Notes: generated by a model from the sequence alone, not told the origin. DNA of 64,000 nt from Lachnospiraceae bacterium (GCA_022791575.1 JAAVZI010000074.1:1-64000), one strand, 5' to 3'; shown: positions 8,563 through 17,783, counted from the stretch's first letter. Numbers and translations: made by a program.

Positions 8563-8653
8563 GATTGAAGGGGGAACTTTTATCAATACAGTATTTTGCT
8601 GCTTCTTGACATAATAAACGGTTCATAATAAATAAAAGCTCCTCCCCTCAATC
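8563..8653. repeat. imperfect 20-bp inverted repeat in an intergenic gap
   Basis: GATTGAAGGGGGAACTTTT (8563-8581) is nearly the reverse complement of AAAAGCTCCTCCCCTCAATC (8634-8653), with about 50 AT-rich bases between. The right arm is followed by TTTTTC. It could be a large terminator stem for convergent genes or the remnant of a small mobile repeat. I see no gene in this gap (8478-8671). Confidence 0.4.
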
Positions 8654-8671
8654 TTTTTCTTTCACTAAATT

Positions 8672-9001
8672 CTAGGGAGTTTTAAAATTCTGAACGATTC
8701 CTAACTTTTGTTCTAATTCTGAAATTTCTTCTTGCTTTTTTTCTATTTCTTTTTGTTTTATGGCAATATTCTGATGAATCCAGTCAGAATAGATTTGTTT
8801 TGCTTTTTTAGTATCTGGTTCGGTTAGAATTACAAGATCGCTCCATCCAGGCTTTAGTACACCGATATCTCGTTCCAGTATCATAGAATTATAACATCCG
8901 TTTACTTTTTCCTGAAGGAAATAGGATTTGTAATCTTTTTCTGCTTCACAGACTTCGATTCTTATGTTTCCATTTTCTAAAAAATAGAAATATAATTTCA
9001 T
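8672..9001 (-). CDS. small coiled-coil protein, unknown function
   Basis: A 109-residue protein beginning MKLYFYFLENGNIRIEV, with a C-terminal Lys/Glu-rich coiled coil (about residues 78-105, IAIKQKEIEKKQEEISELEQ). No family is recognised. It is divergent from, and close to, the recombinase gene inside the element. Small accessory proteins in this position can be recombination directionality factors, but nothing in the sequence proves that role. Confidence 0.5.
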   Translation of the reverse strand: MKLYFYFLENGNIRIEVCEAEKDYKSYFLQEKVNGCYNSMILERDIGVLKPGWSDLVILTEPDTKKAKQIYSDWIHQNIAIKQKEIEKKQEEISELEQKLGIVQNFKTP

Positions 9002-9104
9002 GTTAAATCCTCCCGCAGCGTCTAATTTATATCTAATAATAGGATACTCTGTTTTTTATATTTTATTTCTATATGGAAAATATTCATCAAAAATAATAAC
9101 TTTT

Positions 9105-9308
9105 TTACCTTTCCCGAACCTCAAATACATGTTTCATAAATTTGATTGTGGCCTCCTTAAGTTCATTCATTCGCTGCTCTTTTTCTGCTGGTGTAAGTCT
9201 AGGTGAATACCAGGATACAACCGGACCGTCTGAGTATTTCTTTATCAATGTTGGTTCTGGTTCATACGTATCTTTTTTGATATTTGAATGATGTTTGGTA
9301 ACTGGCAT
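9105..9308 (-). CDS. small basic protein, unknown function
   Basis: A 67-residue, strongly charged protein (MPVTKHHSNIKKDTYEPEP...). The start at 9308 is preferred because GGAGG lies 5 bases before that ATG; the frame could open at 9320, which has no such site. It is read away from the recombinase start 168 bp away. No domain is recognised. It is a second candidate for a recombinase partner, on position only. Confidence 0.5.
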   Translation of the reverse strand: MPVTKHHSNIKKDTYEPEPTLIKKYSDGPVVSWYSPRLTPAEKEQRMNELKEATIKFMKHVFEVRER

Positions 9309-9475
9309 GGCAGCCTCCAATATTATCTTCGCTTATTACTTATGAATCATCAGATTGTACAAATTCCCCCATTCAGGCATGATCCAAGAAAAACGGTTGT
9401 ATTCCTCACTATTTTTCCATATATTACAATTAAGAAATTATATATTTAAATTAGAAATAAAAGGAAGTGCTGACA

Positions 9476-11020
9476 ATGAACTGGTCTACCGAAGAATATC
9501 TGATCTATCTTAGAAAATCTCAGGCTGATAATCCCCATGAATCGATCAAAGAAGTTCTTGAAAAACATGAAACACAACTGCAGGAATTTGCAGAACATGA
9601 ACTTGGCTGCAGGATTCCCGAATCCTGCATTTACCGCGAAGTTGTTTCAGGAGAAACGATCCGGGACCGGATTATGATTAACGAAGTCTTAAAACGAATT
9701 GAACTTGGTTCCATAAAAGGAGTGATTACAATAGAGCCGCAGAGGCTTGGCCGCGGAGATTTGGAAGACTGTGGCAAAATTGTCAACGCATTTCGTTATT
9801 CCAATACCCTTGTAGTTACACCAGTAAAAACATATAATCTGCAGGATAAGTACGATCGAAAATTTTTTGAAATGGAATTGCAGAGAGGTTCGGATTATCT
9901 GGAATATTACAAAGAAATTCAAGCAAGAGGACGGATTGCCTCTGTAAAACGCGGAAATTATATTGGCAGCGTTCCTCCTTATGGATATAAAAAAACAAAA
10001 TTCAAAGAAGGCAATCAGACTTATTTTACATTAGAAATCCTTCCTGAAGAAGCAGCTGTGGTTCGATTAATCTTTGATTTATATGCCAACCAGAATTATG
10101 GCTTCGCCAGAATTGCCCGGAAACTGGATGCAATGGGTATCCGGCCCAGAAAATCCACCTACTGGTCTCCTCTTTCATTAAAAGACATGCTGGAAAATCC
10201 TGTTTATACCGGAAAAATCCGCTGGAACTGGCGCCAAAATGTTAAAATACTGGAACAAGGTAAGATCCGGCACTCCCGTCCCAAATCAGACAGTGCTAAC
10301 TGGATACTAATAGAAGGAAAACATGAAGCTATCATTACTGATGAATTATTTCACGCTGCCATAGAGCGGAAAGGTCGCTCGCCTAAAGTAAAAGCAGCCG
10401 CTAAAATCAGAAATCCATGGGCTGGATTGTTATATTGTGAATGCGGACGCGCAATGTCATATCGAACCTATCAAAAAGACGGAGTTTCCAAATCTTCCCC
10501 CAGACTGCTGTGTGATGGTCAGACTTATTGCAAAAATAGATCCACAACCTATCAGACTTTTGAAGATCTTATGATAGATAATATGAAACATTACATCTAT
10601 AACTTTGAGGTATTGTTGAAAAATGAAAACGATCATTCGCATGAGCTTCATTTATCCATGATCCGTACACTTGAAAAGGAGCTTGCCGAACTTGACATTC
10701 GGGATGAAGAGCAGCATGATCTCTTAGAAGATGGAATATATACAAAAGAGGTTTTTTTAAAAAGAAATAAAAAATTACAAGAACGAAAACAAGAACTTCT
10801 GATTTCGATTCAGAAAGCCAAAGAATCTGTTCCTGCTTCGGTTTCTTATGAGGAAAAAATCATAAGATTTTCCGATGCTCTGGATGCTTTACAAGATTCT
10901 ACCATTACAGCTGAAAAGAAAAATGCTCTTCTAGTAAAATGTTTTGATAAAATTATTTATACGAATCATAATATGGATACTAAAAATAACTTTTCTATTC
11001 AGATCTATGGACGAATTTAG
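9476..11020 (+). CDS. large serine recombinase, candidate excisase of the cotJC element
   Basis: A complete 514-residue large serine recombinase. The N-terminal catalytic domain has YLIYLRKSQAD with nucleophile Ser15 and arginines in QRLGRGDLEDC. A recombinase domain covers about residues 165-270 (GYKKTKF, ILPEEAAVVRLIFDLYA, NPVYTGKIRWN). A zinc ribbon has Cys321, Cys323, Cys346 and Cys352, then a long coiled coil (about 390-470). ATG 9476 is selected because AAGGAAG ends 8 bases before it. No frameshift or missing key residue is seen. It is transcribed opposite to cotJC and is the only recombinase in the window, so it is the obvious enzyme for the flanking att sites, by analogy with SpoIVCA of skin. 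Confidence 0.92.
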   Translation: MNWSTEEYLIYLRKSQADNPHESIKEVLEKHETQLQEFAEHELGCRIPESCIYREVVSGETIRDRIMINEVLKRIELGSIKGVITIEPQRLGRGDLEDCGKIVNAFRYSNTLVVTPVKTYNLQDKYDRKFFEMELQRGSDYLEYYKEIQARGRIASVKRGNYIGSVPPYGYKKTKFKEGNQTYFTLEILPEEAAVVRLIFDLYANQNYGFARIARKLDAMGIRPRKSTYWSPLSLKDMLENPVYTGKIRWNWRQNVKILEQGKIRHSRPKSDSANWILIEGKHEAIITDELFHAAIERKGRSPKVKAAAKIRNPWAGLLYCECGRAMSYRTYQKDGVSKSSPRLLCDGQTYCKNRSTTYQTFEDLMIDNMKHYIYNFEVLLKNENDHSHELHLSMIRTLEKELAELDIRDEEQHDLLEDGIYTKEVFLKRNKKLQERKQELLISIQKAKESVPASVSYEEKIIRFSDALDALQDSTITAEKKNALLVKCFDKIIYTNHNMDTKNNFSIQIYGRI

Positions 11021-11058
11021 GATATTAAACAAATTTTTTCAATAACTTTGGGCATAAA

Positions 11059-11101
11059 TACGGCATATACCTGTATTAAAGTACATATGGTATATGCCGT
11101 A
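11059..11101. terminator. hairpin after the recombinase gene
   Basis: A perfect 12-bp stem, TACGGCATATAC (11059-11070) with GTATATGCCGTA (11090-11101), and a 19-base loop. There is no T-tract, so it may be a weak terminator, an mRNA-stabilising stem or a binding site. Confidence 0.4.
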
Positions 11102-11158
11102 CTATAAATTATAATCTAGGATAGATAATTATGAAGTTCTATGAGTTGCTCTGCAATG

Positions 11159-12202
11159 TTACCAAACAGACTGCAGTTTCTGTAATAATCTTTCAACCTT
11201 GCGCAGCTGACTGGCTCGGACTTTTTCTGCCAGATTCTTTTCATACCGGTATGTTTCTACCGCACAGAGCAGGGTTAAGTAAAGCCGATACCAATCCAGC
11301 CGAATACGATCATGGCTGGTAAATGAAAACGTTTCCCCAGATACACATTCATAGCCCCGGATAAAATCTGATTCTTTCTCCACATCCTCAAACAAATGCA
11401 CCGCCGCGGCAAACGCTGCATATGCATCCCCATAAAAACAATGTCCAAAATCAATAATCCCGGCAATCTCTGCCTGTCCTTTCTGCTTTTTGACAAATAC
11501 ATTTCCAGCCCACAAATCAAAATCAACCAACCGCGGTTCTTTTATTTCATCCAGAAGCGAACTCTGTTTATAAAGCATGGTTTCAATTTCCCTGCAGGGC
11601 AAGCCGATTCCGCGCTCCATTCCATCGGCAAGAATGTCCTCAATCATATGAGAAAATGATTCCCCATGTGTCTGAAACCGGTGCTGCGCCCCATCCTTTA
11701 AATATCCGAAATAATCGCCCTTGATCCTGCTGATTTGCGCAAAGCATTTCCCAAGCCCATTCATAAGCTGTGCCCGTTCGTTTCTTTCCAGTTCTCGGCT
11801 GATTTTATTCCAGGCTGTTCCTTCCACAAACTCCATCAACAAACAGCCAGCAGGTATTATGCTACCAGATAAGTCCGCCTTTAAAATGTGTGGTATGGGA
11901 ATCCCTTGATCCTGCAACAGCTGGTAGACCTTATATTCTGTAGGAAACAACCCCTTCTCATAACGCAGACAGTCCACATCTGCTGTCATACCAACTTTTA
12001 GAACCATTTTTGAACGATGTTCAGAAAATATTGGAGCCTCACTGGCAATTGACTGCCTGTTACTTGTCTGAATCACATAGACGGAACATATATTTCCATC
12101 TGGAATCTCTGTAATTTCCTGAATCTCCTGTTTTGGCAAACAAGACTTTACAAACTGTTCGATTTGCTTTTTCTCTAATCTGGTTTTTATAATACTATCC
12201 AT
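11159..12202 (-). CDS. aminoglycoside-phosphotransferase-fold kinase
   Basis: A 347-residue protein of the APH/choline-kinase-like fold. The catalytic loop reads LVDFDLWAGNVFV, with the usual HGD replaced by FD but Asp and Asn kept, and the metal-binding segment reads AGIIDFGHCFYGD. The N-lobe has MVLKVGM, with the likely ATP-binding lysine, and LLMEFVEG marks the hinge. Start 12202 is chosen because AAAGGA lies 5 bases upstream; an upstream in-frame ATG at 12217 lacks such a site. The substrate cannot be told: small-molecule hydroxyl kinases and drug-modifying enzymes share this fold. It is cargo of the cotJC element. Confidence 0.7.
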   Translation of the reverse strand: MDSIIKTRLEKKQIEQFVKSCLPKQEIQEITEIPDGNICSVYVIQTSNRQSIASEAPIFSEHRSKMVLKVGMTADVDCLRYEKGLFPTEYKVYQLLQDQGIPIPHILKADLSGSIIPAGCLLMEFVEGTAWNKISRELERNERAQLMNGLGKCFAQISRIKGDYFGYLKDGAQHRFQTHGESFSHMIEDILADGMERGIGLPCREIETMLYKQSSLLDEIKEPRLVDFDLWAGNVFVKKQKGQAEIAGIIDFGHCFYGDAYAAFAAAVHLFEDVEKESDFIRGYECVSGETFSFTSHDRIRLDWYRLYLTLLCAVETYRYEKNLAEKVRASQLRKVERLLQKLQSVW

Positions 12203-12394
12203 AACGTTCCTTTCCATCCGCCATACCTACCATCCAGCGGCAGCTAAACTTAAAGCATGTCTGAATACTCATTCACACCAAACAGTCTCCAACTAACATT
12301 CTGTTTGGTTGCCTGCCCATGAAGGCAGGCTGAACCTGCATTTCCAAAATACACTCTGTATCTCCCCAATTCCAGATGGCTTCGGCACATTTGC

Positions 12395-13048
12395 TCATTG
12401 GCCAATGTTATTTAATAAAAACAAATGATTCTGCAACGGTCTTCCACACTTGGTGCAGGGAATTTTCTGAAAAAATGGCGCAACTTCTATGTGGTTCCTT
12501 TCTACGCCGCTATAAAAAACAGCGTCAGCTTCAGCCATTGGCATAATAATAGAAGCATGCAAAATATGGCCGCATTCCCTGCACATCCAAGAATTCCGAT
12601 AGAAAACATGATAAAATACATCCCTATTTTGATAACAAAGCACCGGTTCCCACTCAAATTTCTTCCAGCGGTTTTTATGACGTACCACAGCCGGATACAA
12701 CCTGCCGTCAGGCACATCTGTGGCTATCTGTATAAAATTTCTGAGTGTTTCCTCCACCCATCTACTATAAAACTGCTTCAGCAATTTCTGATCTGCCAGC
12801 AGAACATCATAGTTTTGCGGAGAAATGATATAGGTATCCAAACCCTGGATACAGCATATACGCAGACAATATCGTTCTAATTCTTCTATCACCACATTTT
12901 GCTCCAGTCTTCCCACCTCCTTATGCAATGCCAGAAACTGTCTGTCCAATTCCTCTTCCTCTGCATGTATTTTTAAAAATGTACGAAATTCAATGTTTTC
13001 TTTTTCTTTCTTTTTTGCTGCAAATTCTACTTTTCTTGGCAAAAGCAT
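12395..13048 (-). CDS. unknown protein with a C-terminal two-CxxC zinc site
   Basis: A 217-residue protein. The N-terminal third is a charged helical, coiled-coil region rich in Lys and Glu. The C-terminal part has CRECGH and CTKCGR pairs about 45 residues apart, probably one zinc ribbon or knuckle. Start ATG 13048 follows AAAGGTGA at good spacing; the longer frame adds a hydrophobic stretch with no ribosome-binding site. No family is recognised. The gap between it and the kinase gene (12203-12394) contains only a hairpin, GCCTGCC (12311-12317) with GGCAGGC (12324-12330). Confidence 0.55.
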   Translation of the reverse strand: MLLPRKVEFAAKKKEKENIEFRTFLKIHAEEEELDRQFLALHKEVGRLEQNVVIEELERYCLRICCIQGLDTYIISPQNYDVLLADQKLLKQFYSRWVEETLRNFIQIATDVPDGRLYPAVVRHKNRWKKFEWEPVLCYQNRDVFYHVFYRNSWMCRECGHILHASIIMPMAEADAVFYSGVERNHIEVAPFFQKIPCTKCGRPLQNHLFLLNNIGQ

Positions 13049-13281
13049 ACAATCACCTTTCCTGACTAATATAAGAAACAGCAACAACAAACAAGCCTGC
13101 GCACCTTTGCTCTGTTCTCTATCTTCACAAACGAATCAACTGCTGACTCCATTTTCTCACATAATCCGTAAAACTGCAACCAACTAATTAAATGTTTTTG
13201 AAAACACATCTTCTAGCTCGTAGAACAAGCAAACACATTCCAACCATATACCTAACTTTCATAAAAAATTTCAATTTTTTC

Positions 13282-13324
13282 TTGACAAATCTAAAATTCG
13301 GTATAAAATAGTTCTAAAAAGAAC
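13282..13324 (+). promoter_or_regulatory. promoter and palindromic operator of the marR-tauE pair
   Basis: TTGACA (13282-13287), 16-base spacer, TAAAAT (13304-13309). The palindrome GTTCT-AAAA-AGAAC (13311-13324) covers the likely start of transcription. MarR regulators usually repress their own operon at such sites, so autoregulation is inferred. Confidence 0.55.
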
Positions 13325-13341
13325 AAAAAAAGGAGGCCACT

Positions 13342-13788
13342 ATGATTCCACCAAATCCCTGGGAACACTACAACGCCATCAAAGCGCTCTATGCCCAATG
13401 TGTCGACGCTGCCTGCACCACTCACGACATCACCCGCATAGAGCTCGATATCCTGCTCTTTCTGGCCAACAATCCGCGCTATGACACAGCCGCCGAGATT
13501 GTGGAAATCCGTTATCTCTCCAAATCGCAGGTATCCTCTTCGATCCGGCTTTTGGAACAACGCGGCTTTATACGAAAAGAATACACCAGCCAGAACCGAA
13601 AAAGCGCGCACCTAAAGCTCTGCGAAGCCGCCGCACACGTGGTTCGCGACGGACAGTCGGCGCAGGAAGCCTTTCTGGCCATTTTACTAAATGGATTTTC
13701 CCAAGAAGAAATGAATGGGATAAAACAATACAACGAACGGATTCAACACAACATCCGCACTTACCTAAAGGAGGAAAACCATGTATAA
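13342..13788 (+). CDS. MarR-family transcriptional regulator
   Basis: A 148-residue winged-helix regulator. The recognition region is LSKSQVSSSIRLLEQRGFIRKEYTSQNRKSAHLKL (about residues 59-93), with helices on both sides for dimerisation. Ribosome-binding site AAAGGAGG precedes ATG 13342. It overlaps the downstream transporter gene by 8 bp, so it probably controls that transporter. The codon third positions are much more GC-rich than in the genes to the left, marking the start of a compositionally different segment of the element. Confidence 0.8.
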   Translation: MIPPNPWEHYNAIKALYAQCVDAACTTHDITRIELDILLFLANNPRYDTAAEIVEIRYLSKSQVSSSIRLLEQRGFIRKEYTSQNRKSAHLKLCEAAAHVVRDGQSAQEAFLAILLNGFSQEEMNGIKQYNERIQHNIRTYLKEENHV

Positions 13789-14548
13789 ATTTATCATCTG
13801 CTTTATCGCCGGCATCGGAGCCGGCCTGGGAACAGGATTTGCAGGCATGAGCGCCGCTGCCGTCATCAGCCCCATGCTGATTACGTTCCTGGACATTGAG
13901 GCCTATGAGGCAGTCGGCATCGCACTGGCCAGCGACGTCTTAGCAAGCGCCATCAGTGCCTGGACCTATGGAAAAAATAAAAATCTGGATATCAAAAACG
14001 GCCTGGTAATGATGGCCGCTGTCCTTGTCTTTACACTGGTCGGCAGCTATACCGCAAACCAGATTTCCAACACCACTATGGGCAGTTTCTCTGTATTTAT
14101 GACGCTGCTGCTCGGCATTAAATTTATCGTCAAACCGGTCATGACAACGAAAGAAAGCATGAACGTCGTCAGCGGCCGCAGACGAGTTATCCAGTCTCTC
14201 CTCAGCGGAACCGTTGTTGGATTTATCTGCGGCTTTATCGGCGCGGGCGGCGGCATGATGATGCTGTTGATTCTAACAAGCGTGCTGGGCTATGAGCTGA
14301 AGACTGCCGTCGGAACCAGTGTATTTATCATGACATTCACCGCATTTACCGGAGCCGTCAGCCATATGGCCATCGGCGGCCTGCCAGATCCCGCTTGCCT
14401 GCTGTTCTGCGTCCTCTCTACCCTGCTCTGGGCCAGAATCGCCGCCAGATTTGCCAACAAAGCCAGCGCCGCCACCCTGAATCGTGCAACTGGCGTTGTC
14501 CTCGCTGTTCTAGGAATTGCAATTATCAGTGTGAATTATCTGCGCTAG
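13781..14548 (+). CDS. TauE/SafE (TSUP) family membrane permease
   Basis: A 255-residue, eight-helix protein of the TSUP family, with glycine-rich repeats near the start of each half (GIGAGLGTGFAGMSAAAV and FICGFIGAGGGMMML). Known relatives move sulfite, sulfonates or other small organic anions across the membrane; the substrate here is unknown. Coupled to the upstream MarR gene, which suggests induction by the transported compound. Confidence 0.8.
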   Translation: MYKFIICFIAGIGAGLGTGFAGMSAAAVISPMLITFLDIEAYEAVGIALASDVLASAISAWTYGKNKNLDIKNGLVMMAAVLVFTLVGSYTANQISNTTMGSFSVFMTLLLGIKFIVKPVMTTKESMNVVSGRRRVIQSLLSGTVVGFICGFIGAGGGMMMLLILTSVLGYELKTAVGTSVFIMTFTAFTGAVSHMAIGGLPDPACLLFCVLSTLLWARIAARFANKASAATLNRATGVVLAVLGIAIISVNYLR

Positions 14549-14562
14549 TATGTTCGAATCTG

Positions 14563-15369
14563 TCAGTGATCCTCCAGCGTAATCGAGAGATACAGCAGAT
14601 TCTCCTCCCCCGCTTCCGTCACCGTCGATTCATCCGTCCAGATACTGAACGCGGAGCTTCCGGTTTTTGCCACCGCAAAGAACTCCCCCTGATTCAGGCT
14701 TTTACAGGCACGGTCGTCATCCAGCAGCAAGATCTGATCCATCTCCAAGCCAAAGGAATCGGCATAATGGTCCAACAGCTTCCAGACCGCTTCATCAGAA
14801 AAGACCTGCGCACACAGATACTTGGAATCCTCCTGCTCCCAGCCGACCTTGTTAAAAGACAGTTTCGCCTCTAACACCTGCCCGGTCACCGCATGGAGTG
14901 TCAGCTCTGCGCCAATTTCCCGACTCTCCAGACTAACCGTCCAGTAACTGTACAGAATATCAGCATTCTCCCGGCTACTCTCTTGCTGCTTTCTGCAGAG
15001 CCGTGCATCCATCTTATGGTATTTTTGCTCCCCGGACCATTCCAGTTCCGCCAGACAAAGTTCCTCCACCCAGCTCTTGCCCAATTCCATCGCCTGCTCC
15101 ATTGACAGCTGCCCCTCCAGCGGCTCATGCGGCACCTCGCGGCCCTGCATAGCCAAAAGAACCTGCCTAAGCTCCTCCTTGGTCAAAATCCGCCGCTCCC
15201 TGCCCGGCTTAGCCATTTCCAGAGACAGCCCCGTCTCGTCAAGGCCGCCCGAAGCCGACAGCGCCCGCGTCCGCTTCTCCTCCAGCAAATACTCCATCAG
15301 CCCCAGGCCGCCCAGCGCCAGTCCCAGCGCCAGTACAATCCCCAGACCATTAATCAGCCATTTCTTCAT
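14563..15369 (-). CDS. membrane-anchored protein co-transcribed with a two-component system
   Basis: A 268-residue protein with one N-terminal hydrophobic helix (about residues 5-27, KKWLINGLGIVLALGLALGG) and an extracytoplasmic remainder. No domain is recognised, though the C-terminal half (LTLHAVTGQVLEAKLSFNK) is reminiscent of PepSY-like regions. Start ATG 15369 overlaps the end of the kinase gene by 20 bp; the frame is open farther upstream but has no better start. It ends 14 bp from the convergent transporter gene. An accessory or sensory role for the kinase is inferred. Confidence 0.6.
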   Translation of the reverse strand: MKKWLINGLGIVLALGLALGGLGLMEYLLEEKRTRALSASGGLDETGLSLEMAKPGRERRILTKEELRQVLLAMQGREVPHEPLEGQLSMEQAMELGKSWVEELCLAELEWSGEQKYHKMDARLCRKQQESSRENADILYSYWTVSLESREIGAELTLHAVTGQVLEAKLSFNKVGWEQEDSKYLCAQVFSDEAVWKLLDHYADSFGLEMDQILLLDDDRACKSLNQGEFFAVAKTGSSAFSIWTDESTVTEAGEENLLYLSITLEDH

Positions 15370-16960
15370 TGCAGTCCCCTTTCTCACAGGGCAGGGAAAA
15401 GCAGACGGTTGTCCCTTTCCCCTCCTGGCTTGCAAATTCCAGCCGTCCCTGGTGCACCTTGGCAATCCGCTCCGCCAGCGCCAGTCCCAGCCCCGCGCCG
15501 TGCTGTTTGCGCGCACGGGATTTATCCACCATATAAAATGCTTCCGTAATGCGCGACAGCTCCTCTTGGGGAATTCCACGCCCATTATCCCGAACATAGA
15601 TTCGATAATAGGTATTTCCTTCCCCTCGTATAGAAAAATGATTTCCCTCCACTAAGAAACTCTCATCATTTTGCTGCGAATCACGATTTTCCCATGGCGA
15701 ATCCGCAAATTTGCCGCACAAAGTAATCCGGCTCGCTCCCGCCTTCAGCGAATTATCCACCAGATTTAAAAGCAGTGTCTTAAATAAATCATAATCCACA
15801 CGAATATAAGCCCGCTCCGCCTCCAGCGTCAGCACGGCTTTCCACTTTTCCAAAACCGGCCGCAGGCTGTCCGCAGCGTCCTGCAGCAGCTCGTCGGCCG
15901 GCATTTCCTGCAGGGAAAATTGCTGACGGTTGAGCACAATCAGATCCATTAACTTCAGCGAAAGTGCCTCTAAGCGCATGCCCTCATTCCAGATATACCA
16001 GGACGCCTGTTTCGCCTCCTTACGCGAAAGCTCTTTCTGATAGAGCATATCCGCATATCCAATCACCGAGGTCAGCGGCGTTTTCAGCTCATGGGCAAAA
16101 TTAGCCACAAAATCCTCTTTCTGCCTGGCCGCCTCGGAAAGCTCCTCTACCTTCTCTTCCACAGCCTGCGCCATGCGGTTCAGGCTGTGCGCCAGCTCCC
16201 CAATCTCGTCGCTTCCAGAAATCGCCAGCCGCTCCTCATAATCCCCGGAGGCCATACGGTCCGCTGCCCTGGTCATCCGCTTCAACGGCCTGGTCAAAAA
16301 TGCCGACAAGGCCAACAGCAGCGCCATCCCCACAGCCATCCCCGCAGCATAACAGCGTTTAAAATAGCCGGTCAGCGTCTGCTGCTGCGTAATCAGCTCG
16401 CCAATATCCGACTGGGTCACAAAAAAGAGCCGCTGCTGCGCCGCCTCGCTGCCAAAGGACAAAAGGCCATATGTCAGAATGGCCGGCCGGCCCTGCATTT
16501 CCCGAAATTCATACCCATTATGGTAAATGCCCCGGCCCTCCTCTAAGACCTGCGCCTGCCCCCGCACCAACTCGGCAAAGACAACTCCGTCCATCCCCTC
16601 TATCTGGGAATACAACAACACACCCTTCTCAGAGAAAAATGCACAGGGAACGCTGAGCGTTTCCGTTACGTTAGCAAACAGCTGCTCCAGCTGCGCCGCC
16701 CGCCCCGGCTCCGTTTGAGAAATGCCGCTGTCCGCCGCTGCATGTTCCCCAACGCCCCACAGCTGCCCCCATGCTTGCGCATTGGCCAGAAGCGCCGACT
16801 GCACAGTAAATTTATCATACTGATACTGCCGCAGGGCGAACTCCTGTTCGCGTTCCACACCGGTATTCCAAGAATAGCGAATCAACACATAGCCCGACAC
16901 CAGAAATGCCAGGGTAAAGACAAATGTTCCGCATAAGAAAATTTTTGTAAACAGGCGCAT
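15350..16960 (-). CDS. two-component sensor histidine kinase
   Basis: A 536-residue membrane kinase: first transmembrane segment about residues 6-28, an extracellular sensor region of about 160 residues, a second membrane segment, HAMP (LTRPLKRMTRAADRMASGD), HisKA with phospho-acceptor His290 in FAHELKTP, and HATPase with NLVDNSLKAG, DNGRGIP and GAGLGLALAE boxes. Start ATG 16960 has GGAGGGG upstream and lies 1 bp from the regulator stop codon. The extended N-terminal frame beyond it is not needed. The signal is unknown. Confidence 0.88.
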   Translation of the reverse strand: MRLFTKIFLCGTFVFTLAFLVSGYVLIRYSWNTGVEREQEFALRQYQYDKFTVQSALLANAQAWGQLWGVGEHAAADSGISQTEPGRAAQLEQLFANVTETLSVPCAFFSEKGVLLYSQIEGMDGVVFAELVRGQAQVLEEGRGIYHNGYEFREMQGRPAILTYGLLSFGSEAAQQRLFFVTQSDIGELITQQQTLTGYFKRCYAAGMAVGMALLLALSAFLTRPLKRMTRAADRMASGDYEERLAISGSDEIGELAHSLNRMAQAVEEKVEELSEAARQKEDFVANFAHELKTPLTSVIGYADMLYQKELSRKEAKQASWYIWNEGMRLEALSLKLMDLIVLNRQQFSLQEMPADELLQDAADSLRPVLEKWKAVLTLEAERAYIRVDYDLFKTLLLNLVDNSLKAGASRITLCGKFADSPWENRDSQQNDESFLVEGNHFSIRGEGNTYYRIYVRDNGRGIPQEELSRITEAFYMVDKSRARKQHGAGLGLALAERIAKVHQGRLEFASQEGKGTTVCFSLPCEKGDCNEEMAD

Positions 16961-16961
16961 A

Positions 16962-17612
16962 CTACCCCTCCAGCCGGTATCCCACGCGGAACACCGTTTT
17001 AATACAGGACTCCCACCCCAGTTTTTTGCGCAGCCGCTGGATATGGGAATCAAGCGTTCTGGTCTCGCCCATAAACGGCTCGTTCCAGACCTTTTCATAG
17101 AGCCGCTCGCGGTAGAGAGCAACATTTTTGTTGCGCACCAGCTCTACAAGCAGATCAAATTCCTTGACCGTCAGGCTGATCTGTTCTCCGTCCTTTTCCA
17201 CCTGGCGCGAATCCAGGTGAATCGTTACATTCTCGAACATCAGTTCTTTTTCCGCTTTGCCGGACCGCCGCAGAACCGCCTCAACCCTGGCCAGCAGCTC
17301 CCCGATCTGAAACGGCTTGGAAATGTAGTCGTCCGCGCCCAGCCGCAGCCCTTTGATCCGGTCGTTGACACTGCCCTTTGCCGTCAGGAAAATCACTGGC
17401 GTCCCCAGACTTTTGCTGTATTCTAACAGCTCATAGCCATCGACTTTGGGCAGCATAATATCTAATAAAACCAGGTCAAACGTCTCCTGCTCTAAATAGT
17501 CTGCACCCTGCTCCCCATCGTAAGCACAGGTACACTGGAAACCCTCGTCCCTTAAGTTTACATAAATTAAATTGGAAATCGCCTCGTCATCCTCTACGAT
17601 TAAAATACGCAT
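16962..17612 (-). CDS. OmpR/PhoB-family response regulator
   Basis: A 216-residue regulator with a receiver domain (acidic pair Asp8/Asp9, phospho-acceptor Asp51 in LVLLDIMLPKVDGYE, Lys near 100 in YISKPF) and a C-terminal winged helix (RTLDSHIQRLRKKLG, VFRVGYRLE). It is first in the operon regulator-kinase-membrane protein. On the minus strand upstream, TGTTATACT provides a likely -10 element near 17750, but no convincing -35 was found. Confidence 0.9.
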   Translation of the reverse strand: MRILIVEDDEAISNLIYVNLRDEGFQCTCAYDGEQGADYLEQETFDLVLLDIMLPKVDGYELLEYSKSLGTPVIFLTAKGSVNDRIKGLRLGADDYISKPFQIGELLARVEAVLRRSGKAEKELMFENVTIHLDSRQVEKDGEQISLTVKEFDLLVELVRNKNVALYRERLYEKVWNEPFMGETRTLDSHIQRLRKKLGWESCIKTVFRVGYRLEG

Positions 17613-17783
17613 GTTTCGGCACCTCCGTAAGTTTCATTTTGAGCAGGAGTTTGTTCAAACAGGGAAAAGTGCAGGGCAAACCTATGTTTTGCCGAACTGT
17701 CTGCCAGACATTACACAAAAATTATTTGAAAAACCCGCTGCTCAATCAGTATAACACGAAAATGTGTCAAAGTTGTATTATTT

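Noticed and set aside
9400..9475. Sigma-E promoter before the recombinase
   Set aside because: A CATATATT sequence with a TGTATTC-like -35 is present but both match the consensus poorly; not strong enough to list as a feature.
12395..12880. 151-residue plus-strand frame opposite the zinc-site protein
   Set aside because: Shadow of the minus-strand gene, which has a ribosome-binding site and paired CxxC motifs.
15077..16546. Long plus-strand frames opposite the histidine kinase operon
   Set aside because: Caused by GC-rich codon positions of the minus-strand genes; sequences are rich in Pro, Arg and Ser with no domain.
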